Source: Siphonodentalium dalli
Taxonomy: Eukaryota; Mollusca; Scaphopoda; Gadilida; Siphonodentaliidae
NCBI GenBank assembly: GCA_032622095.1
Contig: CP136069.1
Location: 160,323,043 to 160,387,042 of the forward strand
Direction: 5' to 3'
Length of the DNA: 64,000 nt
Within the stretch, counting starts at the first letter, position 1. Each line of letters begins with the position of its first letter. A program made the position numbers and the translations under genes. Below are positions 1 to 11,278 of this stretch, piece by piece. The notes beneath the pieces are model-generated. The model ran no database searches, was not told the origin of the DNA, and was given only the letters and a program-made list of their open reading frames with translations.

Positions 1-1234
1 AAGAGTAGGGGTTATTGTTCTCTGGCCTGGAGGGGCTAGACGCTCTGCGGGAAACATAATTAACTCGAAACAAACCGGCAAATTATAATAAAGTGATATG
101 GTAATCCAAGAAATGACCGTATGCAGATTTATGAAATAATGTAAAATGTAACATTTAATGCCTGAATACTTCAGGTCAATCATTGCTGCAGGAAACTCAA
201 ATGTTATACTTAGTTATTTATTAGCAATACTTGTCGGAGCGGGAATTTTTGCAAGATGGCCCAAAGCAAGACTTATACGATCGTTCCCTTTACAACTGAG
301 GCGACCAGCGTTGAAATGTATAGTTTTGAATATCTGCTCTTGACAGTTTACTAAAGAGATATTTTTTTCGAATGTTTCGGATTTGTTAAAGACCATGCAC
401 GCACATGGTAATCTGAGGAAAATAACGGCACCTTAATTTTTCAAAACATAATCCCATTGTTTTACCAACATCATTACTGTTTAAAGTGTATTAATCATAT
501 ACAGTTTTAATAGCTAAATCGGCAGAACCACAAACATCGTATCATTATATCAAGATAAAATAGTTAAGAGTGAATATGTCGTGTTTGGAAATTGGAATAA
601 AGGGGAATCAAAACCACACCGAGCTACATGTTCGTTGATAGAAAGAGATGATGTTTCTAACCGCTGTTTCTTTTGATAGCAATTTTGTGCGGTTGATTTT
701 TCACCTTACTCCCACGCCGCACCGTCGGGGAAAACTAACTCATGTTATGACAAATTATCCGGTCGAATTTGTAGGTTTTACATGATAACCACAAGAAACA
801 TACAGAATCTGTCTGGGATGACTTATCTTCCAGTTGACTAGACTGACTCCAGTGGAGACGAAAAGAGGAATTTGTCGAAATAATTAACTGCTCAGTGTGA
901 ACTAAAGGGTCTTCTTTAGGATAATTATATCAAATTTCTAAGATTGTTTGGTATCAAATTAACTCCGGTCGCCACTTGAACAATCATTACATATCAAGAC
1001 AGACATTAATTGAATAATGTTGAATCGACCCGTTATTTTATGGCTTTGTGGTAGAAACCGGGGAGGTACACGACACGCATTAATTTTCTGAAAATTATAA
1101 TCATGTGCTTGACTAGACTGTTCCGTGTTATCCGACACCAAAAACTAGATATTAACGGGAAACATTTCTTTATTTCTTCCCAGGCATACAGCGAACGACG
1201 CTACGTGTCTGAAACATATCAAACCGTACGAGGC
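1..1234. other. No gene recognised; AT-rich non-coding DNA
   Basis: Only short chance reading frames (about 60 residues) occur on either strand. None shows a domain or is bounded by convincing splice sites. I see no recognisable repeat here. Confidence 0.5.
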
Positions 1235-1244
1235 ACTGGCTCAA

Positions 1245-1702
1245 CACAAGACTGAGTTTAGTGTGCCTGTCATTTGCAGAATGAGTTCCCCGGAGGGTGA
1301 ATTTAGTGACGCTATCCCGCATAGCGGGCTAGCGTCACTAAATTCACCCTCTGTGGACCTCATTCTGCTTAGGCATAATCTTCTCTGGAAAGTTTCTTTA
1401 TTAGCAAATTGCTATAGAAACTTCTTCACGTATATTATATTTCTTTTTTAGTTTAGTTTCTCTATGTCCCCAAATTGGCAGACGACACATTGCATAAACG
1501 AGGTTCCCAATGGGTCCACATCACAATATTCACCATCTGGGAACTTCAATCTGAGTCTTTGTCTCCCATAGCAGATGAGGCCATGTAGAATGAGGTTCAC
1601 AGAGGGTGAATTTAGTGATGCTAGCCCGTTATTCGGGATAGCGTCACTAAATTCACCCTCTAGGGACCTCATTCTGAAATGACAGACACACTATAATCAG
1701 TC
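1245..1702. mobile_element. Foldback MITE copy 1, possibly Mutator-like
   Basis: The two ends are inverted copies: GACTGAGTTTAGTGTG on the left matches the reverse complement of the right end, followed inward by CTGTCATTT, CAGAATGAG and GGGTGAATTTAGTGACGCTA. Each arm is itself palindromic (about 1283-1369 and 1588-1676), so the element can fold into two hairpins as well as end to end. The 10-base direct repeat ACTGGCTCAA lies at 1235-1244 and 1703-1712. A target duplication of that length suits Mutator-like elements, though a TA duplication nearer the conserved GTGTG is an alternative. There is no transposase frame, so it is non-autonomous. Related copies lie at 4704-5144 and 16495-16832. Confidence 0.7.
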
Positions 1703-1712
1703 ACTGGCTCAA

Positions 1713-2565
1713 TATGATTTTTTCTTTCCTTAAAATGTGATTGAACGAAATATCATTTCTATATTTGCAGGAAGCACTGTGTTAAATTGAAATTAAATGA
1801 AGGGATGTTGCAAATTGGAAGTTATTGTCATGATTGCGAAACGAAATGTTTGATTTTTTCCGAAGTAGATAGATTTAGGGATGAGAAATGCCATCATTGG
1901 GCGAAGGGTCTGAAACACCACAACTCTAATAAACATCATAAATTGAAAAATACAGCATAAAATGTTTTTATTCGCTTCTGTATCTATATACATTTGGGCG
2001 TATCCCCCTTACCTCTGTGACGTTTAGGCGGCCTGTCAGCGTCGTATATACCCGCATCAGATTGTCGTCTGCTAATTCTGTTCGATTGGGCTGTGGCGTC
2101 AATGAAGCTGATACCGTAGCTGCTGAGGATATCTAGGTCTGTCGATCGCTTCATGGTTACCATTCATTCTAAAAGAACAAATGATTGTCACTTTATAACA
2201 CAGTTGCTATAAAGCCAAATGTTACCGTATTTATAATACAGTTTCGGTCTGTGGCAAAGCTTTGACACAATTTATAACACAGCTGCGATTTCTAGCATAA
2301 CTAAGGATTCATTCTGACATGTTCAATGATAATATGAAGGTATATATATCTCATCTGGGCCGGTCGGGTGGGATATCTTTTAACCATGGCTGCGATACTT
2401 AGTAATGTAGATGCAACGGGCAAACTTCGGACGTAAGAGGTTACATAATGTCTACATGGGACGCCGTTATTTTGTTCAGAAAATGTCCCGTCGTGAATTC
2501 AGTTTTAAACTGATCGGCCGGTTCCGGTATATATCATAATATTTGTATAGCGCTTATCCACAATA
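1713..2565. other. No gene recognised
   Basis: AT-rich sequence with chance reading frames only. I see no splice-flanked open frame or clear repeat. Confidence 0.45.
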
Positions 2566-2569
2566 AGCG

Positions 2570-3400
2570 GGCCCAAAGGTGCGTTGACTGCGTTCATATA
2601 CCTGGCAAGTTTGCACGTTATGATTTGTAGGCATTTCGTCACAGAAAACCACATGGTGCCAGAATATGAACGGAAACGTGCATATAACATGCATCTTTTA
2701 CACAGCGAACGACACGTGCAGGGACTTGCACAATGCAGTCCGAGCATCCTACCCGGCCTTCACAGCGAACGGCATGAGAAGTAAGGTTTCTGTAGTTCCA
2801 CTTGTAACTGCGCTACAGACTCTTGCCTTTAAATATACGCAGAGGCCTCGGTGGTATATTCGGTAAAGGGTACAACTCCAAGCCGTCTCGCTCTCCAGCG
2901 CTGGCGATAAGGGTTCAAATCCACATGATTCCGTCATGGACTTTGTAATTCGAAATCGTTATCTGCATGTGGAGTTGCCAGTTACTTGTAAATATGTTAT
3001 ATTTACACATGTGTTAAGTGACAATTTGGTCACGATGGACAGGATATCATTAAAAACATTAAATGTTACTCGCCGATGGCCGGTGGTTTGCCGCACATGG
3101 TCAACGAGTTTATCAGCCATTGAAATCACTGTTATATAGCGTAGCCGTGAGTGTGCACTAAAACTGGCAAATGTCGTGATATGGCCTTAGTTGCTGAAAG
3201 CGACATTAAAAACCCCAACGAATCAATCAAATAGATATGATTGATTCTTGCGAGATAATTGCATGCTATTTACAGGCAAACGTCGGTAGCATGGCTACGT
3301 GTGGTACTACAGAGTTTTTACTTCGCACGTAGTTAGCTGTGGTATACAGATGCATAATATTTGCTTGTTTATGTTCATATTCTGGCGCCCTATCGTTTTC
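2570..3400. mobile_element. Old PIF/Harbinger-like repeat, interrupted by a SINE
   Basis: The stretches 2636-2830 and 3230-3355 align with 15722-15998, which lies inside the better-preserved element at 15130-16341. Shared blocks include CAGAATATGAACG, GACATGAGAAGTAA-like and TGTTAGCTGTGGT-like strings in the same order. The left edge, around 2577-2620, resembles the terminal repeat of that element (GCGTTCATATAC followed by GGCAAGTTT). The right terminus was not located with confidence. The copy is split by the SINE at about 2838-3225. Confidence 0.5.
2838..3225 (+). mobile_element. tRNA-derived SINE
   Basis: The head has RNA polymerase III promoter-like blocks: a box A-like TCGGTGGTATATTC and a clear box B GGGTTCAAATCC near 2907. 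The 3' end reads GCTGAAAGCGACATTAAAAA followed by CCCCAACGAATCAATCAA, the tail style of molluscan and other lophotrochozoan SINEs. The paralogous site near 15865-15890 lacks the insert and reads straight through (CTTAAATACATATCTGATTG), so this is a filled site against an empty one. Short repeats of the AAATA type flank the insert. SINEs encode no protein and are moved by a partner non-LTR element. Confidence 0.7.
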
Positions 3401-3871
3401 TATACAACGAAATGCTTGCCAAAACATAACTCGCAAAATTGTGAGTGCGTGAATGATTCACTTATTATATAAGGACACAAATATACAAATGAAATATAAA
3501 TATACAAAAACATGCAATTTTCGCAATATCAAAGTCATTTTCTGAAACGCCGCGCGAACATTTAAGTTGTTAGTGACTTCTTGAAGTCGTCAAGAGTTGC
3601 GAATTATATTCAACGGCAGAGGTCCAGAGGATTCCATGCATTTGACTTTAAAAGAACCGTAGCCAACCGTGATCAAATTAGTACCAGATGGTGTCAAAAG
3701 AAGTCTGTCCTCTGAGCGAAGTGATGGCGTGGGAGTCGTTGCAACGAGGATATCACATAAGTATAAAGCTAGTAGAGCTTGAGAGTCATGGTTTGCTTGG
3801 TAAGCATATGTCACAAGTTTATTCTAGCTGTCACGGGTAGCCAACGTAGTTCTTACAACATTTCATCTATA

Positions 3872-4015
3872 CAGTAATGCTCTAAGTAATCGACTCCTCA
3901 ACCACAGCCGAATTATGGGTAACTTTTCAGGATTTAGTCGGAAATATGGCTTGTTGCTGAAAAGTTATCCATAATTCTGCTGTGGTCAAGGCGTCAATTA
4001 CTTAGAGCATTACTG
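3872..4015. mobile_element. Tc1/mariner-type MITE
   Basis: A 144-base foldback element flanked by TA on both sides (3870-3871 and 4016-4017). The terminal repeats begin CAGTAATGCTCTAAGTAA and end with the reverse complement. They continue through a block containing ACCACAGC, GAATTATGG and TAACTTTTCAG, so the arms pair over about 60 bases with few mismatches. CAGT-type ends with a TA target duplication are characteristic of Tc1/mariner-derived MITEs. There is no coding capacity. Confidence 0.75.
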
Positions 4016-4017
4016 TA

Positions 4018-4700
4018 GTTGTCAGATATATTACGACTGAGAACTCTCCTTGTAGTAGTTTGGTAGAGCCTTCAAATGTGATGATACAAGCGTTTTCAGG
4101 GACAAGATTTTAAATAGGCATGATCTCAGGAAGTTTCTGCACTTACGTAATTGTTTTAGTTGTATCTATAACTAAACCAGACAATAAAGTGATGTTAATT
4201 AACTTAAATAATTGCTGTCTATTTATTAAGAAAGCCCAATCAATAACAATGAACTCCTGAGGCATACCGAAAATTGCATACCAAACCGACCCACATAACC
4301 TATATTATATTGTCGCGTATTTATACATATGATGCACTAAACGCATGCACAATCCAAAGTATTTCGAAATTGTAACATTGTGTATATATATTCCACTCTA
4401 TATGTCAATAATTTGAATTGAATCAGTTTACCGTATAATCCGTAATCCAAGAAAAATAAATCCTCATTTTGCAAGAACGACAAGAACATCACAGAACATG
4501 CACTAAACTAGCCGCTAAATGTGAAATGCAGCCCGAGTGTAATGCCATCCAACCGAATGTAATAAGCAACAGTGTCAACAACACCGGAAATAAATTAACC
4601 GACGAATAAACACACCACAAAACCACGTGTCGGGCTGATGACCCCCACAAGTTCGTTGGAGCATTTGGTTTGAAGAACGAAAATCCGGCTCCTTGATGAC
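4018..4700. other. No gene recognised
   Basis: AT-rich non-coding sequence between two foldback elements, with chance frames only. Confidence 0.4.
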
Positions 4701-4703
4701 AAG

Positions 4704-5144
4704 AACAAGCCTGAATATAGTGTGTCTGACATTTTTAAAATGAGGTCCACATAGAGTGAATTTATTGATGCTATTCCCGGGCCCCACGGCGGACTAGCGT
4801 CAGCAAATTCACCCACTGGGGACCTCATTCTTTTTAGGCCTCATATTCTGAGAAGTATCCATATTCTCAAATTAACATTCGGTTACTTTTTCCATTATGT
4901 TGAGTTTCTATATCCCCCAATTTGCAGAAGATAAAATGCATAATCAAGGTGAGTGAACATCACCAATTTCAGCTGGGGGGAATTTCAATTTGATCCCAGA
5001 TCTCCCATATCAGTTAAAGCCTAAGTAGAATGAGGTCCACATTGGGTGAATTTAGTGATGCTAGCCTGCTATGTGGGATAGCGTCACTAATTTCACCCTC
5101 TGGGGACCTCATTCTGCAAACGTTAGACACTAAATTCAGGCTTG
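4704..5144. mobile_element. Foldback MITE copy 2 (family of 1245-1702)
   Basis: The left end AACAAGCCTGAATATAGTG and the right end (reverse complement of CACTAAATTCAGGCTTG) pair. Inside, two palindromic arms (4737-4832 and 5028-5116) carry the same ATGAGGTCC, GGTGAATTTA and GATGCTA blocks as copy 1. Flanks GATGACAAG and GATGAGAAT may be a degraded 9-base target duplication. The middle has diverged from copy 1. Confidence 0.65.
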
Positions 5145-8100
5145 GATGAGAATCGAAGGTCTTTAGTGGACATTTGACGTTTTGGACAGGCTGTAATTCC
5201 AGTGATGTCAACCCACAATCTGAATTGTCCGTTATACAATGTGCGCTTTTGTTATCGTTAATCGAGGAAGAGATTTTATCATATTAACCATTGTGTTTAG
5301 ATTAGAACTGTCAACATGGCCGCGTTTGGATCACGATCGATTACACAAAACTAACATCTTATTAAACTTCCATAAAAACTTAGAATTTGCTGATTTAATG
5401 ATGCTTGGTCCGAGGCTGAGATATCGCCGATGGCGGACGTGAGAATACATTGGAAAGTATCCGTTGGGTCAGGGATGTCAAATTCCCTAAATTGAAAAAT
5501 AGACAGCATTTTTTTCGAGTCGTGATGTTTGAGAAATGAGGGTGTCATCCGGTGTCATGTGTATGGCCCATGGCGTGATTTTAAGAAAGATACGCGCATG
5601 TTTATTTCCACATTTTCGACGAGTGTGATAAAATATTGGTATACAGGTCATCCACAAGTGTCCGAGGTCATAAGGGATGATGTTTGGACAGCTTCCTTCA
5701 AATTTGTTATCGAAAGGATCGAACATCTGCTTGTAATAGCAAACTATTTAAATTTTTAGAGGTATTTTGACATGGCTAATTCAATACATATAGGAATAAA
5801 TATTGTGGCTAATTTTTAGTTTGAATTGGTTTAAATGTCATTCTATTAACTTTTAAAGTCAATTTATTTCATAACATATCTGTATCACCGTGAAATGTTT
5901 GCTTTGGAATATATAGAGGAACGGAAATTTTCGGATAACGCAAAGAAAAGAAAACGATAGAGACAAACGTGGAAGATAAATTTTAGCGAGTATGGAAATA
6001 ATCAAAAAAAAAACAAAACAACCACACACACACACATGAAGGAGTGTTTGAACCAAAGAAGAAATTATATCAATCGAAATACATACCTAATAATTTATTG
6101 TGAGCGAATACGAAGATAGTAAAATATTGGTCCGTTCATTATAATCCGTAGATAACATTAATCATTCACGATAATGATAAAACTTGAGGAGTGTATACAG
6201 ATAGGACGACACTAGTAGAATGATGAGGAAGTGTGCAGGTATGACAAATTATGACAGGTATAATCAATGAAGATGTTACCTGTCCACTCGCCGGACGCAC
6301 GCCATGTATATCTCACGAGCAGATACCATCATGCAGGATATAAATGACAGTTGAATCATAAAAATGCCTTATGCACCAAGGTGATAATCGACAATTGAGG
6401 GAGATGGCACGATAAACGGTATAACAGTAAGCGATACCTAATCACCACTAATCTTAGTCAGTGTTTGGGTTGAATTTTAGATTATTAGTACTAAGGCAAT
6501 GAGATATTAAACACAGATATTGAGATTGCATTGTTATAATTGATGCTATTTGTAAAAATAGTGAGAAAAATTGCAATTTATGTGAGTGGATGGACAAAAT
6601 ATTGACATAAGAGTCATTGTAAGACCTGTATATTTTCATCGAACACAGACAATAAACGTGCTTTGCAATCATATTTAGATATTTCTTGTTATTACTTTGG
6701 TTCGTCTTTATTTTGTAACTAATATGGTTGTGTAATTGCATTGGGATAGGAATTGCAATACACTGATATTGATCCCTAATTTCATTAAAACTCGTATCAG
6801 GTAATAACATATATTTATTCACAAAGTTACAGCTAAAACCGCCTGCATTATTTGCCAATGCAATTATAGACAAAAAAACTCATTTAATTAGCACTTGAAA
6901 TGTCCACATGATTTATAGGCTGCATGCGCAACTCGCTAGCTAATTCAACGCAGAGTTTTCAGTTCATCAAGTGGAATCCATTTGAATAATTGCAGTACCG
7001 ATATAGACATTTACATATAACTTTGGTGAAATAGTGGTACCGCTTGTCGACTGCCACACGAATTTCATTTGATATGTTGTCGAATATTTAACGAATATAA
7101 AATCGCTGAGGGCGGTAAATAAATTTAAACCAGACGCTCCACACCCTGCTGTTCGAAGGTTCCATGCATGTTTAACGTCAAACTAGTTTATTGGTAAATG
7201 TGTTCAGTAAAGCACCTATTCTCGTTTCATTTCTTGTCATCGAACAATAAAAATCTCATAAAATCGGCATTAAATCTTCAGACTTCAAATTAAACCTATA
7301 TATATACAGCAACTGTTAACTATATTGTCACGTTTCGAGGATAAACACAAGCCAATAAACGTATGGAATAACAATAAACTGAGTTCATATATCATGCGAG
7401 ACATCCGAAATGCCAGAGACACTCCTCATTTTTTAGCTAAGAATCAATGCTCGTCGTTAAATGATATATATAAATGTAAATGATATATAAGTAGACGACA
7501 AACAGAAACATATGATAATACAAGTGCAAAAGAGTTCATATGCATTGGTGGGAAATGTTCAGATAATGTTCAGATCAAACGTTGTTGAACACATTATCTG
7601 AACATTTCCTGAGGGAACTACTCGTCAATGAGTATTTATTGAAATTTGATCAATGATACCCGTATGTGCATATTGGACATATGAATCAGAACGATAGCAC
7701 CTTTTCAAACGAAATCAAATGTGGAACATTGCGATTTATAGTCACTGTTCCAATTGATGCGGGTGAGACGTGACTCGAAATGTTCCAGAAGGTAACACGA
7801 TTATGGTGAAATGTTCAGAAGACTTCTCCTCTCTATAGGAATGTTTTGCGGAAACGATAGAAAACGTGACGGCATCACGCGAAACGGATGACGCTTGATC
7901 CGCATGAACACGAGCAACTAATATCTACGAAATAGCGACGGAATAAAATAACAATGCCAGAGAATTTCAACCGTGCTAAATATGTCATCGGTAGATTTAG
8001 ATCATTTAAGAGCCACTTCGGTGGTGAGGATCGACAACCGAGCGGACAATTCGGGGATTTACTTGGAACGCTGGACAATGTCAGACCATTCTAACTATGT

Positions 8101-10301
8101 CATGTTCCGAGGTCAGCACAGCATGTTGTTTCTGCGATTAGCACCTAGCGGATTCTAATGGGACATAATCGGCCCAGTCAGGGGGTACAATTGGCGGAAT
8201 TTGTCGGTATGCTATTAAAGAGAGGGCTAATTCGTCACCGTGGAATGATAATTTGTGAGAAAGGTGCACTGTGTGCTGGGTCTGTGACCCTGCATTGCAA
8301 AGTGCGACAGAATTAATTTTGAGACAATAGAAATTACCCAGTTGATATCAAAGGAAGTTGTTGTCAGACTAAATAAAGTACATCGGCCGTATGACGAGCA
8401 ACTCGTTCTCGGATGCTGGTCGCAGATGGGGGTTGGTGGAAAACCTGCTTTTGAACACGCGCTCAAGATTAACATGGATCAACTGATATCGGGTATAGCA
8501 AAGCGGATGCCATAAATTGAGTATTCATGTACTTCGGAATAGTGACATTTTTTTTCAGGACACCTGTTATGAATACTGTATCAAACTTTATTTAGACTAT
8601 AATGCATAAAAAGCAAACACATTTGAAATGAGAAGTGGCATCTATATATAGAAGACAATTCGTGTTTGATCGAATTTTCTATCCATTTAGTCCATATGCT
8701 TTCGAATATTTAGAGGGACATCAATAATATTGATTATTTTACAGTGACATTGTAGTTTGTAACATTTTGTTCTTAACACTTATTTTTTGCAGTGGAGTAA
8801 AACAGATAGTGATGATAAATTAAATTAGGTTTGTAGTTGAAATCGAAGGTCTACATTGAGCAGTGAATACATGTATATTTTAAGTAATGATATAAGTGTA
8901 GAACAGGAGAACGGGTATGGGCAGATAAAAGCAAACTAAAGAGCGAAAGTGTTATAAGATAGAGTAAAACATGATCGATGTCAACGAAAACAAAATATGT
9001 ACCAACCTTTCCGTTAGATTCATTGCGTCTCATCACAGAATATAACAGGTGAAATATAACTCGTAGAAACACAGGTGTGCTCCGTGTAAGAAGTCCAAAT
9101 TCGAAATGAAACTACACCAGAGAAGTTATAGTAATAGACCATGAGAGGTGACACTTCGTTCTCAAAATATGGACAATGCATTAGTTGCTAACCCAATATA
9201 AGGGTGAAAATTAGTTTACAGGGCTGGCCATCAATCAAAAATACTAATCAATGAACGAAGCGAAAAATATAGCTACATCGATGAATTTAGGGACCATTTT
9301 CGGATTTAGCACACTTTAGAAATTAATATTGACGCCTAGTCTTTAATTCCGGCTTTGTGATATAGTTATCCAGTTCTCACTTCGACTGCAATTTTCTAGC
9401 TTGCTTCCGAAGATGTTGCTAAGCCTTTCTTTTGAGTTCTATCGCACCGACAATGATGTAGGACGCGTACCTGGTTAATCGCACCTGAAGCAATCAGATC
9501 ACTTCAGAAGGTGCCGACGTTACCTGGTCCAGGTAATGAGATTATAAACTGGCAATAAAATTACAAACACAAGCGCATTAGATGGCAATGTAATATTCTC
9601 CTACAATAAACGACTTTAATTGGGAAGTACGTGTTAAATTGTGTTAAATTGTGCTACCTTGTATTCGCTCGTAAAATGATGTTTTCTTGGCTATAAACTA
9701 TGATACGAAGCGCAGTAAAAATGCTGTAAACTCGGAAGGACTGATTGTGACCCCGGACTGCAATTTTGTGCACTGTGAGAAACTTCGAACAATTCATTAG
9801 ATGTGGTGTTGATGGGTGATGTACGGGCGAATGGAACAAGACAAATGGTCGTTTTCTTTGACATTTTGAAGTTTCTGTTACTTTACGCAAGGGTATCAAT
9901 TTCATTCTTGAGAATTAAAAAGCTGAACCAATCAGTCGCGTATAACCAGCGTAAACGTTACATACCACACCTGTCCTCGTTTTTGCTTAAAAATTAATGT
10001 TATTGGTTTGTAACACTATATTCCTTTGCGAGAGTTATGTGACCGAGAACAGAGAGCGTTCAGTTATTAAAACATGAAAGAGCGATTATCCTAACTTCAG
10101 ATTGGCTTTCAGGTTAATAAATGGATTGCACTCCATTTGAAGAAAAAAAAAAGACAGACTCCATGTTGGGCTCCACACGAAATTCATTGTTGCATGTGAT
10201 GAATATGCAATAAGATAATCCTGATATAATACAAATAATGTTAAGATAATGGCTGGTTCTGTAAGGCAATATTTGTTTCATTTTACCAAATAATAACACA
10301 A
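5145..10301. other. Long non-coding stretch, no gene recognised
   Basis: About 5 kb of AT-rich DNA. The longest open frame, 6454-6873 on the minus strand (139 codons), is low-complexity and resembles no family I know; I regard it as chance. Short CA runs occur near 6019-6035. The hairpin at 7551-7609 is listed separately. No splice-flanked exon was found. Confidence 0.45.
7551..7609. repeat. Perfect inverted repeat (hairpin)
   Basis: GGAAATGTTCAGATAATGT at 7551-7569 is exactly reverse-complemented at 7591-7609, separated by 21 bases. The same ATGTTCAGA word recurs nearby at about 7812 and again at about 13109. It is probably the remnant of a small foldback element. Confidence 0.6.
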
Positions 10302-10461
10302 TTAAAGGCCCACTTAATTTTCGAATCACATTCCATATTATTATACAATTTGAAAGAGGACGCCACAATACATCGTATTATCATCTTATCCTGTTCAATT
10401 CTTTAATCTCAACAAACCAATAAATATGGTATGCAAGATATACAAATTTAAATACATTTAA

Positions 10462-10940
10462 AGGTACTCAATCCGATAAAACTCCTCTCAATTACTATTT
10501 CAATGGCTTCGGGGGTCAAAAATATTTGATTCGAGTCGAGGAAGTCACCCATCAAAGCTCAGATTTGTTAGATATCGATTTTAGAAATCTATTATTTTTC
10601 ATTATCGGGAATTCTTTCTGGCCCAGAAGACAGTCAAAATTTCGTTATTATTACCACTTGATTATGGAGTTATCCATCCTTGTCTGTTTGAATAGAGTTT
10701 TGGCGTAAAATCTCGAGCAGGTTACCAAATTGACGGCAGTTATTAGTACTCATCTCGAGCAATTAACACATTTCAAAAATCAATATCTAATAACTCTGAG
10801 CTTTGTTTGATGGGTTCCTCGACTCGAATCAAATATTTTGTACCCCCAAAGCCAAAGAAATAGTAATATAGGACCCTCTGATCGGATTGTTGTTGTTGGA
10901 ATCTGTTGAGATGGGGACCCTCTTTACGGATTGAGTACCT
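10462..10940. mobile_element. TTAA-flanked MITE (AGGTACTCAATCC family), nested
   Basis: TTAA at 10458-10461, then AGGTACTCAATCC; right end GGATTGAGTACCT, then TTAA at 10941-10944. Subterminal inverted blocks follow: TTACTATTTC, GGCTTCGGGGGT, TTTGATTCGAGTCGAGGAA, matched near 10815-10865. It is inserted in the element at 10306-11274. A degraded sister copy lies at 30130-30552. Confidence 0.75.
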
Positions 10941-11036
10941 TTAACAGGTTCATAATTATATAATATATAGTATGTTTTCTGAATGTGCTTAATTTCGATC
11001 TGGTCTCTACTGCCAGTTTATTATTCTCTATGGAAT

Positions 11037-11054
11037 GGGGGGGGGGGGGGGGGG
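11037..11054. repeat. Poly-G run of 18
   Basis: An uninterrupted G tract inside the TTAA element. Its length is likely unreliable in sequencing and assembly. Confidence 0.7.
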
Positions 11055-11278
11055 AGTTCTATATCATAGTTGTGAATTATGATGCATTCTGGGGTAAATA
11101 ACGGGGGAAATCATGGGGTTAATCTGATAATCTCTATCACTGGGTGGACACTCCTAGACCACAGCTGTTCCGTATTATGGTGGAATATATAGATTTTTTG
11201 GTTCCTTTTCCAAATGGTATATAATATGGAATATTTGTGATCTTGGAATTTGAAACTTAATTATAATTGGGCCTTTAA

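Larger units (their letters stand above)
10306..11274. mobile_element. TTAA-flanked MITE (AGGCCCACTTAATTTTCGA family), interrupted
   Basis: TTAA at 10302-10305 is followed by AGGCCCACTTAATTTTCGA. The right end reads TAATTGGGCC with TTAA at 11275-11278 and is more decayed. Inside are the family-specific blocks TTTGAAAGAGGA and, later, TTTATTATTCTCTATGGAA. A second TTAA element (10462-10940) is inserted in the middle, as is an 18-base G run. Sister copies lie at 22886-23332, 25547-26008 and 44534-44886. TTAA target sites are used by piggyBac and Kolobok transposases; which one moved this family is not clear. Confidence 0.65.

Noticed and set aside
6454-6873. 139-codon minus-strand frame
   Set aside because: AT-rich, low-complexity, no domain, no splice signals; consistent with chance.
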